Source: a virus
DNA: 21,556 nt
Virus record (IMG/VR): IMGVR_UViG_3300002835_001277
Coordinates: 1-21,556 of that record
Reading direction: 5' to 3' (one strand)
Shown here: positions 8,201-18,400 of the stretch, in pieces
How positions within the stretch are numbered: the first letter of the stretch is position 1
Layout of the letters: every line of letters begins with the position of its first letter
Translations under genes and position numbers: made by a program
Notes under the pieces: generated by a model
What the model was told of the DNA's origin: nothing
Databases searched by the model: none
What the model saw: only the letters and a program-made list of their open reading frames with translations

Positions 8201-9649
8201 TTAAACTTCATTATATACTTTAACATCAAAAAAACCATAACCATATGTTCTTAAAGCCCCAGTGTTGTTAATATCACCAATTCTTCTGAAATTTTCCAAA
8301 CCAGAATACTTTCCTCTTTCAATAAATACATTTGATTGTATTTCCGGCTGTTCAATTACATTCATCAAGTACTCAAATTTTGTAATAGTTGTTGCAGTAA
8401 TTGTATTTTCTGTAAAACCTTCTGATTGCACTACAAATACTGTAGTTCCATTTGCAAAATCAATGTAGGTTTGTTCATTAATTATATATTCCGTATACTC
8501 TGGAGTTTGGGAAACGACATACCCTTCTGTTCCATCGCTTAAAATTCTATTTAAGTTAAGTATGTAAGGTTGCGGTCCGTAAACTTTTAATTCATTAAGT
8601 CTTGATTGGGTAAATCCTGAAACAATAAAAGGTGTACTCACGTAGTTTGAACTAACTTGACCTTCAACGGTGTTAATAGAATCATAATTATAGATGTAGT
8701 TTTGGCTTGATGGTGTTGCACTCCACGAGCCTCCATTAGAAATAAAATTAACCGACCCATATGGGTTTGTGGGTGTAATATTAGTATAAGGTACCTCAAC
8801 GTTCTTAGTAACTGAGTAGGACCCGACCGAATTTACACCTGAAAAAGTTATAGTGTATGTTCTATTAACTCCAATGTTTGGGTAAACATGACAAAAACTT
8901 TGTGGAATTACTACCTCCACTTGTTGGATTATGGAGTCGTCTCCCCAATCAACTGTATATACCGCATTTTGGAAATAGTTTAAATTGTAGTTAGAAGTAT
9001 TATAAATACAATATCTATATGGTAACAATGTGGTCGCACTAAATGTAAAGTTAACTTCTTCAGATAATTGTGAAACATATCCATCAAATGGTGAATAGTA
9101 TCCAATATCTTCATAGTCTTGTTTTAATAAAACAGGTATAGATAAATCAATTAACTGTGAGGTGTTTGGTTGTATAATTGTAAGATTAACATCTATATCA
9201 TAGGGAATATTTTCAGTTACTCCGGAGGGTATAACGTATAATCCAACAAAATCTGTTAAAACTATACCAATTAATTCAAATCCTGGTTGGTATATATTTG
9301 GTGGTTGATTATTTTTTATAAATGTGTAGGTAGTGCCTTCCGCCGTAATCTGAATTATTGCACCAGGCAAAATAGACATAAGATACTTTTGCCAATTGTA
9401 CCCATTAGACCCGACCGTATTTATATAAATAAGATTTGAATTTGGTCCTAAAAACTGAAGTGCCCCCGCCCCTAATGTGCCAGGAGTACCCATAATAGGT
9501 TGTGTAGACCATGTTCCCAAATTTATAGTACCGGCCGATAATACATCAGACATTCCACTATAAAATCCAATAGTTTGGCCGCTATAATTTGTACTACCCA
9601 AATCCCCTTTAAGTACCTCTGGTGATATTTTAATTTTAAAGGTTTCCAT
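8201..9649 (-). CDS. Uncharacterised structural protein with PKD-like domain
   Basis: This is a 482 aa protein. Residues about 198-288 look like a PKD-type immunoglobulin fold: YTVDWGDDS (231-239) matches the usual DWGDG turn except for Asp instead of Gly, then a His-x-Tyr (254-256) and TYTITFSGVNSVGSYSVT follow, as PKD domains end. PKD domains are common in surface and adhesion proteins and in some phage tail proteins. The N-terminal 190 residues are strand-rich and unassigned. The C terminus (442-482) has FIERGKYSGLENFRRIGDI and then YGYGFFDVKVYNEV, a compact block that I cannot name. Its ATG overlaps the stop of the upstream gene by one base (TAATG), implying translational coupling. It is probably a baseplate or tail-surface component; the exact role is unknown. 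Confidence 0.7.
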   Translation of the reverse strand: METFKIKISPEVLKGDLGSTNYSGQTIGFYSGMSDVLSAGTINLGTWSTQPIMGTPGTLGAGALQFLGPNSNLIYINTVGSNGYNWQKYLMSILPGAIIQITAEGTTYTFIKNNQPPNIYQPGFELIGIVLTDFVGLYVIPSGVTENIPYDIDVNLTIIQPNTSQLIDLSIPVLLKQDYEDIGYYSPFDGYVSQLSEEVNFTFSATTLLPYRYCIYNTSNYNLNYFQNAVYTVDWGDDSIIQQVEVVIPQSFCHVYPNIGVNRTYTITFSGVNSVGSYSVTKNVEVPYTNITPTNPYGSVNFISNGGSWSATPSSQNYIYNYDSINTVEGQVSSNYVSTPFIVSGFTQSRLNELKVYGPQPYILNLNRILSDGTEGYVVSQTPEYTEYIINEQTYIDFANGTTVFVVQSEGFTENTITATTITKFEYLMNVIEQPEIQSNVFIERGKYSGLENFRRIGDINNTGALRTYGYGFFDVKVYNEV

Positions 9650-10719
9650 TATAGTGTAATTGGTGGGTTTTTATATTCATACCAATTAAGGGTGTCCACA
9701 AAACTACCATTTGATGTAAGAAAAACAGAATATTCGTCATTCACATAATCAATTCCCACCCTGTAATAAAAATCCTGATTTGGGATTCTGTAGGTATTGG
9801 TATAACTTGTTTGGTCATTAACTATGAATTTAATATATTGTCCTACACTAGCATCAAAAAACTTTGCAGACATGTATAAATTATCTATATTCAAAAGACT
9901 TCTATCTTCAAACCAATGTAGAAAAAAACCTTCTTGGTTTCTGTTAAAGTCTGTGGCAATTATGGGTATCGACAAGGGTCTTGAACTCGATGCTCCAAGT
10001 AACCCACTTTCACATCGGCAATTACCTAAGAAAAATATTAAATAATTCAATGTACTTTGATTTAAGTTTACGACTAATTCGGTCTCTGTTACAACCCCCT
10101 CAGCATTTGTTCTTCTTCGTATGAAGTAAACAGGTGTTCCAATCTTGGTACAAAATCTAACAACAGTTGCTGGATTACCTCCAACCGCACCATTACCAAC
10201 TACAGTCACTTCGAGTCCACAACAATCAGTATATCTTAATTCATTTGGGTACAAAGGGTCACTAACTGTATCAAATACAAACTCATATTCTTCACACCCA
10301 TTCTCTTCTAAAGTATTACTCATTCTTGTTGGCAATATGATTGTCAGGTAGTTTTTTTGAGTTTTAGGGTCTAGTGAATCATAAAAGTCTAACTTAAAGA
10401 ATGAGTTTCTAAATGCGTCAGTAAAAAATCTCACCTGACTATCGGTAAATTTAGATAAGTAACTTGTTTCAGCGGGAACGGTAACGTCTTCTGTAAAATT
10501 AAATACGTAGGTTAGTGAGGTATCACCTGCGGTATTTCTAGCTCTTGAATACCTTGATAGTTCGTAGTTGGTTGGTGTCCCAATTATTTGTTCAATAATA
10601 TTTTGTTCTTCTTGTATAATAGCAGATTCCCTATCCAAAAAATCAGGATTTATACTTATAGGAACAACAATTTCTTTGTTACCAATCGATTCTAATATTT
10701 TTATTTTATTCACATCCAT
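9649..10719 (-). CDS. Uncharacterised tail/baseplate structural protein
   Basis: This is a 356 aa protein that I do not recognise as a named family. The N terminus has a helical stretch (ESAIIQEEQNIIEQIIG, 31-47) followed by NYELSRYSRA. Residues 95-131 hold RFFTDAFRNSFFKLDFYDSL and NYLTIILPT, and resemble regions I have seen in other phage virion proteins of this kind, without a known function. Six cysteines (142, 166, 167, 190, 234, 236) cluster in the middle, including CC and CRC, which might form disulphides or bind a metal. There is no signal peptide or membrane segment. The gene starts inside the end of the 592 aa gene (14-bp overlap) and its stop overlaps the next start by one base, so it is tightly coupled on both sides. 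Confidence 0.65.
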   Translation of the reverse strand: MDVNKIKILESIGNKEIVVPISINPDFLDRESAIIQEEQNIIEQIIGTPTNYELSRYSRARNTAGDTSLTYVFNFTEDVTVPAETSYLSKFTDSQVRFFTDAFRNSFFKLDFYDSLDPKTQKNYLTIILPTRMSNTLEENGCEEYEFVFDTVSDPLYPNELRYTDCCGLEVTVVGNGAVGGNPATVVRFCTKIGTPVYFIRRRTNAEGVVTETELVVNLNQSTLNYLIFFLGNCRCESGLLGASSSRPLSIPIIATDFNRNQEGFFLHWFEDRSLLNIDNLYMSAKFFDASVGQYIKFIVNDQTSYTNTYRIPNQDFYYRVGIDYVNDEYSVFLTSNGSFVDTLNWYEYKNPPITL

Positions 10720-12484
10720 CTATCGTTGGTAATTGTACATCTATTATGTTTAATATATTTGTTCCTTCAGGAATTATCCTGAATATAAAATTATCATAGG
10801 GATAGTGTCTTCCATTCATAAATGGAAAGTTAACTCCGTTTCCATCTGAGTCAACGTACCCATAAGGATAAATATCTCTCCATAAAAACCTATTTAAGTA
10901 TTGGGAAAAGAAAGCATAACTCGGTACTCCATCAACTGTTGCAGGGTCACCTTCTTCTATATAATCCCCATAGTCTTTTATTTGTAGAGGAAAGAATGGT
11001 TTGTAATAATATCCCAACGGGTTTTGTAGACTACTACCTATATTAAAAATTTCTTGATTAAATACAAATTTATGGTAACAATCAGAAAGTACTGTTTCTG
11101 TTTGTGTTATATCATTCCACTCACATAGGTCTCCATTTAATAAATCCCCTGGAACCAAATCATTGTTGTAGAAAAACTCTCTAGTTCCAATAGTGTAAGA
11201 ACTTGTTAATATATTTGTATCAGAGAAAAAATTATCTCTTTCCCACCAAGAACTACTTATTGAACCCAAATTGAATCCCCACCCTTCCTTCAAAGCATTT
11301 CCTGCTTGAGTTGGTGGATTGAAATACCCAAAATATCCTCTATTTACAACTGTTACGAACAATTCGGACAAAGGTCTGTTCAAGTTGTCAACTAATGTTG
11401 CAATATTTATACTACTATTAAATGATACATTATAAGATTGTGAATCTTCCTTAATTGAAATTCTCGACTCTTGATTTGGTGTAAGGTCTCCTGATTCCCA
11501 TTTTTTTACCGTTCTAAAAGCAGTTTGTTCAAATCCTGAATTAGTTACAATAGAGTCATTAACATTTGTTAAAATAGTATGCTCTCTTATATAATATCTT
11601 GATTGAGATTCAATGGGATTATCCGCATCTATAACTCTAAAAAATTGTCCTTTTTTCCCATCTTCAAAAGTTGAAACATTTTGGGGGGTTCCTGTATCAA
11701 CTATATTAAATATTTTTTCTTCTGAATTAAAAAACCCATTTCCCAAACTATACACTTCAAAGAGTCCCCCATTTGTGACAGGTACTCCTTGTCCGTCAAT
11801 TATTGTAACATTTGTTAAATTAACGTATTCACCAACTTGTAAATTATGTTTTACGGGACAAGTAAATTGCCAAAAAGTTTTACCCTCAATACTAACTAAG
11901 TTCATTTGATATGGTAATCCGTAGAAAGGTTGCCAATCAAAAATAGTCCCGTCCAAAAAATCATATTGCATATTTTTTAATGGGTTACTGTAACTTGGGT
12001 AACTTAAATAAAATCTCCAATTATAGTTGGTAACGTCTCTTGGTAATCCAGTAATATGTCGTCCAGTTCCTGTAGTATAACCTTCAACACCCATATCAGT
12101 TCTTATAAAATTAAATTCATTATACTGAGGTAGTCCTGGCCAAGCAAGTGTCACACTTGATACGACTTGTAATAATTTTGTTGACTCGGGATTTATATAA
12201 TATAAATTATTATTAAATGGTGGATAAGGATTGTCAGGAGTTTGAGTTGCTCCACTGTATGTGTTTGCAAAAATTAATTGGAATTTACATGACGGTGCAA
12301 AAAATGTTGATTTTTGTCTTTCAAGGTCATAGACCTCAGCTAGGTCAATTGTTATATTCCTTTCATATTCGTCTAATTCCTTAATTTTTCCAGATAGCGG
12401 GGCGGTAATCTGAACAGGAACTTCGGGAGCTCTTTTATATCTTAGACTTCCTTTTACAAAAGTTATGTTACCTAAATCACTCAT
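10706..12484 (-). CDS. Uncharacterised baseplate-region structural protein
   Basis: This is a 592 aa protein in the place where gp8 would follow in a T4-like wedge cluster, but nothing lets me claim homology to gp8, which is much shorter in T4 (334 aa). Visible landmarks are CPVKHNLQVGEYVNLTNV (209-226), a His-x-Leu-x-x-Gly turn typical of beta-barrel-like virion domains; SRYYIREHTILTN (295-307); and NRPLSELFVTVVNRGYFGYF (369-388). The sequence is rich in Tyr, Phe, Asn and Asp and strand-like throughout, with no membrane segment or catalytic motif. The ATG lies inside the end of the 2248 aa gene (ATGAGTGA, 8-bp overlap), suggesting coupled translation. A role in building the baseplate together with the 2248 aa protein is inferred from this coupling and from position. 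Confidence 0.7.
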   Translation of the reverse strand: MSDLGNITFVKGSLRYKRAPEVPVQITAPLSGKIKELDEYERNITIDLAEVYDLERQKSTFFAPSCKFQLIFANTYSGATQTPDNPYPPFNNNLYYINPESTKLLQVVSSVTLAWPGLPQYNEFNFIRTDMGVEGYTTGTGRHITGLPRDVTNYNWRFYLSYPSYSNPLKNMQYDFLDGTIFDWQPFYGLPYQMNLVSIEGKTFWQFTCPVKHNLQVGEYVNLTNVTIIDGQGVPVTNGGLFEVYSLGNGFFNSEEKIFNIVDTGTPQNVSTFEDGKKGQFFRVIDADNPIESQSRYYIREHTILTNVNDSIVTNSGFEQTAFRTVKKWESGDLTPNQESRISIKEDSQSYNVSFNSSINIATLVDNLNRPLSELFVTVVNRGYFGYFNPPTQAGNALKEGWGFNLGSISSSWWERDNFFSDTNILTSSYTIGTREFFYNNDLVPGDLLNGDLCEWNDITQTETVLSDCYHKFVFNQEIFNIGSSLQNPLGYYYKPFFPLQIKDYGDYIEEGDPATVDGVPSYAFFSQYLNRFLWRDIYPYGYVDSDGNGVNFPFMNGRHYPYDNFIFRIIPEGTNILNIIDVQLPTIDGCE

Positions 12485-15400
12485 AAATTATATTTGTGTC
12501 AACATATTTTTGTATAAATCTATCCATGGCACTTGCACCTTGTTTTAATCCGAAATAGAAGTGAAACGGAGCTCCAAACGTATATCTGTATCTAGTACCT
12601 GAAGGTATTCTATTAACAGCAATTACAACAGGATTTCCGTCACTATCTGTTCCCGCACTATAATTAATTAAATATCCTTTATAGTAGAAAGTATTATTAA
12701 CACCAGGTACGAAATACTCCGAACTTGGTCCAAATCTATCAAGGGTTTGGTAACCATGTGCAAAAAATCCATTTGGGAAAGTTGGACTGTCTACATATGT
12801 AGGTGTTGATGGGAAATTTGTAATAAAATTATTTGATTGAGTCCCAAACAAACTTTGTGGAGAATCCAAATTATGAAACACGTTCCATTGGTAAAACGGT
12901 ACAACCTGTGTCTTGACCGCAATTTGGGTAAATCCAGAGGCGGCCGGTGGTAATGGAGCATTAGCATTCCAAATAGTTCTTCTTGGTGTAATATAATCTC
13001 TAAGTTGATTGTCTCCACTGAAGAATATACCAAAGTATGGATAAGTAGGAGTGACAGTATCTTCGGCAAAAATTATATCATTATTTGTATAATTTTCAGG
13101 TGAAAACTCATTTACCCCAAATTCAGAATTAATCGAAATCATCTGGCTATAATCCGCATCTACAAGGCCAGGTAACAGTCCTGAGAAAAATAATTGTCCA
13201 TTTTGCCATCTTGAGTTTTTGAAAAATGCTCCAACACTTGGGTCATCTCCTCCTTGTTCATTTCCGCTATTATCAGGTAAAGGAAATAATTGTTGTATGA
13301 AGGAAGTATTAACAAGTCTACTAAGTACAAAAAGATTTAATATATCAGTTACATCTTGGAAGGTGGATGTTGGAATTCTTGGTACAATATATCCATCATA
13401 ATCATCAGAATACACTAATTCTTGTATAAATCCAGCCTTTGGCCCTAAATCGATTAAAGTTGTAGGGAACAATAAATTTTTTACGTTACCTATTACTCTT
13501 TCTTCGGAAGATAAATACCTTGGTCTTCCTACAAAATTGGTTCCATCCCAAGGACTTGAGCGATAATAATAATTATTCAAAGGGTCATGAAAATATATCG
13601 TATCCCTACAATAACTTCTTGTTGGTCTATTTTGTGAATCAAATCTAGTTGCATTTTGGAATGCAAAAGCGTAGAGAGTACCATTAATCCAATTGTTTGA
13701 AAACGTGTGTGAGTAAACATCAAAACATAATGAAAACGTAAGTTTAAGTCTTTGTATCCATTCAACAACTGTTGCAAAGTCTGAATATCTTTTTTGTACT
13801 CCTCCTGGGTCAGGATTACCTGCACCTGCTGGCACATCATGGAAAAATAAGGACCTTAAAGGTTTCGATACTACATTATAACATCCTGTTCCTCTAACAA
13901 ACCATAACCAATCCGCACCTGTTGCCGGTTCTGAACTATATCCATCCCCACCAGGTTGTATTGCAGGATTCTCATCAGCGTCTGTGTAGTAACTATTTAA
14001 GTCGACAGCTTCTGCACAGTTTGTTAAAGAAGCCGCAACATTCGCAATTGGTCCATCAGCACCTCCAGGTACTACATCAAAATCCAAGTCCACAAAAACA
14101 GGTGTAATCAGTTCTCCTCCACCTTCTTGTTCATAGTCACAATTGCCGATTATGAACATTGAAAACCCTCCATTTTGATGTAACAAATATCCATTACCAT
14201 TACCGTCTTCTTGAATATCAGTAGAACTTGGTAACCTATCAGTTCTCATTACTTGATAAAATCTGTTACTCATTGTAACATAATGGTTTGGGTTTACATA
14301 CCATTGATTTTCGGGTATATCGACACCAGGTGGGGGAACATCAGATGGAAAAACTGCATAGACAGGAGAAATATACTGTACATTATTCCATGTTATTTGT
14401 CTAGTTTGTCTATCTCTATTATTACTTCCACGTCCTCCTTCACAATTACCTCCTCCCTCCCATGGGTCTCCTTCATTTGGCCCCCATTGTGGAGGTTGCC
14501 CCTCCGGGTCTTCATAGAAACAATTACTTGTAGTAGAATATACTCTTTGATAAAAGTCGGTGTTCCCGATAAAATCAACCGCCAAAGCGGAGCCACCCTC
14601 AACATACTCACCTTTTTGATATCCGCTTAGATTTCTTTTAGTAGCATTTGATGTCAACTGATGATAAGTTAAACCATCATTACGTAAATTTTCTCTATAT
14701 CTACAACAACCAGGACAAGCGGTAAGTCGATTTGCATCGTCCCATCTATCATTACCCTCACAAACATAGTTTTGGCCTCCAGTTTCCCCGGCTTGGATAG
14801 CGTCTCCACAAATTTTACTATTTTCAAAGGCCCCTGCAGTTGACAATCCCATATTACTACTGTGGCAAGGTATATATAGATATCCATCATCGTCGTCTGA
14901 GGCTCTCCCTATAAGAGCTCTAAATCCGTTTTCTTCTGAAATCACCGCAAAACCATTATCATATTCAATTCCATTTTGTGCTAAATCTAAAAATGCTTGA
15001 GGTCTCCACCTTATTCCTTCTTGCCAACCCCAAATTACTGTTTCACTATCAAGTGCCGAATAATAGGTAGGCATTGTTGTATCATAAGAAACATAATCAT
15101 TATTAAACCTATAAAACTGACTTGGGAAATATATTTGTTGTTGTTCATTGTCGGTAATCAAATGGTGTTTAGGTAATATTAACCCATTAGGATTATCTGT
15201 AACCCACTCATTTTCATCGGCATAATAGGTAACATCTCCACCAACTAAAAGATTAGCAACAAGTAATCTATATTCGTGACCTTCTATCAAATCAACAATA
15301 TAATCATTAAATGGTCCCTGTACTAAATTTAAAGCAAGTGTATCTAAGGTACTAAGTACAAGATTAGTAGACGTAGTGTAATCTCTTAAAATAACTTGTA

Positions 15401-18400
15401 CTCCTCCGTTTTGGAAAAAACTTCCGCTAAATCGAAGAAAAACTGTTATTGAGTATTCTCCAGTTTCTTGTGGTGTTAAAATTCTAGTATTTTCATCAAA
15501 AATACCATTATCATCAACAAAAGAACTTGTTGATTTAACTAAAGGACCAAGTTGGTCAGTATCAGGTCCATTTGTTTGTGTAACTGTTTGACCAAGAACT
15601 GCTAAAAATTGGTAGTCACTTGATACATTTGGGGTACCGTTAGCAAAATAATTCCTTACAATCCCGTTCATCCTCCATCCAGAAGTTTCAAAAACATTAA
15701 ATCCGTTTGTTATAATACCTCCTGGTAAAATAGGTTGATTAAGTTTGAATCTTGCTTGAACCACACAATATTGACTAATATTGTTTCCATTAATAATTGG
15801 GTCGGCGGTCCAATCAACAGGTGCTATACCAAAAAATCTCCTTAAATCAAATCTTTGTTCAACAAAAGGAGAATTAATGTCAACCCCTCTTTGTACAAAA
15901 ATCACTCTTACATCTGGATTTCTATCTAAAAATTGATTCCAAGGACTTACTTGACCCAAAATATGCGTTGTTTCATTCCAACAAGCTTGCTGACATCCAG
16001 GATTCGGAGCGGTATAAGTTCTATTAATTATTGTCGCATTAGCCCAACTGGCAGAAGGTTGAGCCGATGCTATCAAATTATCTGAGGTGGGTTGAACGTA
16101 GTTTTCGAGGTCAGCCAATAGATTTGTAATAGGTCTGTCCGACCTCATAAATCTCCATGGAAGTGAGAATCTTCTATCACTAGTATTTGATGGTGTATCA
16201 AATCCACTATCACACCAATTTTCTCCTGTGCTTGAAATACATAAAAACTCAGCATATGTCATATCTTGAATTACCTGATAGTATTCAATGTCTGATGGAT
16301 AGCAGGTTCTTCCTGGTCTAGACCCGTCGGAAAATTGTAATCCAGGTAACCCATTACCATACGCACCATCCATATTATATATGGTAGTTAACAATGGTTC
16401 TGAACTTGTAACATCAGGATTTGCGTATCTTACTGTGTAAGATTCAGGTTCTAAAATAACTCCTGACGTACCAGAAAAATTACCAGTACCAAAAAGTTGA
16501 CTATTATTATTAACGTCAGTAGATTCATTTGGGTCTTGGAACGTAATAATAGTACCTCTTGTAAATGCAGTTGAGTCAACTAATAATACCAATAAATTAT
16601 CTGTATGATAAAAATCTTCGTAATCGTTTTCATCAGGATTTATTGTTACATAAACCTGATTCCAACCAACGTTACCGGGACTTGGTGTATTGTTAGTACC
16701 ATATTGAGTTGTTAAATTGTCGAAATATTTAGCCTTAGTGTTAAATAAATTTAATTTCTCAGCAATAGGTAATGATGTTGAAAATAAGTCAACATTTGCA
16801 CCAAAAATGCTTCCCCTCCAAAAAGGTATCTTTCTTATTAGTGGAGCCGCCGCGGAATTACCTGCAACAACTGCCCCTAATCCATCGGTGTATTCTACTG
16901 AGTTAAATACATTACCATTACTTCCAGCACCATAATTAGATGTTGGTACATACCCATTAGGTACAGTATAAAATCCTGATGTTGTTGCCGTTAAAGTGAA
17001 AGACGAGACATCATTTAAATCGGCCAAACTAGACACATTACCCTCATCTAATTGGGTTAAATTTTGATTTAATTCAAAAAAAGTTGTATTACTTTCTTCA
17101 TCTAAATCTTGGTCAACAACTTTACATCTACATCTTTCACATCCATCTTCAGTGTATAAAAATAAAGGTAGTCTGACGTTTTTAAATGGATTTTTAAGTA
17201 GGTCACTCAAATCTTTAGGTTCCTTACAATCTAAATTAAAACTCAATTTGTCTCTTAAAAATTTACATATTTTATAGACAACAGTTTGAATAGCCCAAAC
17301 AATTGTTATTATGATTGCAAAAACAGGCCACAAAAATGCTAATACGTGAAGAAATACAACAAGTAATAAGAATACAAATTTCATTATACTCAAAATGACA
17401 TTTGCTAAAATGAATAATAAATTATATCTATAATACACATCATTAGTTGGGAACGTATTATACTCCCCCTCACAGTTGTCATCCAATATGTGTTTTACTT
17501 GTATTGATTTTTGCGGAAATAATCTATTAGTGTATCTATCTAAAAGTTGAGATATTGTATATACCTTATTATATTGAAACTCGTAAAATCTGTCTTCACA
17601 ATTTATGGCTTCTTGTATCATTCCATCGTTACCGTAATCCGGCCAACTCAAGCTAAAAGCGTAAGAACATTGTTGTAAATATTGTGAGGTATTTAACGCT
17701 TTAAAACTTATTGATATATCATCAATAGTTGCATCAATTAAATTATACCTTATTACAACGGTATTCGCACTTAACTGAGGCATTGGTATTGTATTGTAAT
17801 AGTCAGGGTTTTCTATACCATCAACTAATATCGTATAAGACTCAATATTATTTGTGTTTACTACATTATAGTAATAATCATTTGTTGGTGGAATCGTAAA
17901 TATAAATGGTCCTGTGCTTGGTTCTTCCCCATCTAATGGTGGGGTTGGTGGGATATTAATGGTGACAGTTGGAATCGATAGGTAGCTTAGTTCGCTGTTA
18001 GGGTCGTCAGATGGTTCAATCATAGCATCTGGTCCTTCACTTATCCACCCATGTTCTTTAATATTTGGTACAAGAAAATAGGCTCTTTTTGTTTCTTCAC
18101 TTAACGACGGAGACTGTTGCCATTTAACTTTAAATCTATATTTAGCTCTAACAGGTACCCCAACTTTACCGTCAGGAGAAACTCTTCTAATCCCATTCTC
18201 GTCTGTGTATACATAGTCCAAATTCATTGGTAACTCAATCATCCATGTACCATTTTCATCAATAAGTTTACCGTCATTTTGGAGTTTAAAATTCTCAAGA
18301 ACTGGTCTTCCTGTACTATCCGTAAAAATGGTCTGTCTTATTGTTTCAATTTGCCCTGGACCTGTAATTAAATCGCAGAGCCACCCTTGTTTGGCAGGCA

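Noticed and set aside
8176-8260. Programmed frameshift joining the 482 aa and 303 aa genes at the A-run
   Set aside because: The A-run lies after the stop of the 482 aa gene, so ribosomes would end before reaching it. No slippery heptamer is seen before the stop.
9418-9425. TATAAATA on the minus strand
   Set aside because: It lies in the coding part of the 482 aa gene, with no gene start nearby, and is not repeated ahead of other genes.
14253-14630. Plus-strand open frame of 125 codons
   Set aside because: It lies wholly inside the 2248 aa gene on the other strand, and its product has no recognisable domain. All other plus-strand frames in the window are also shadows.
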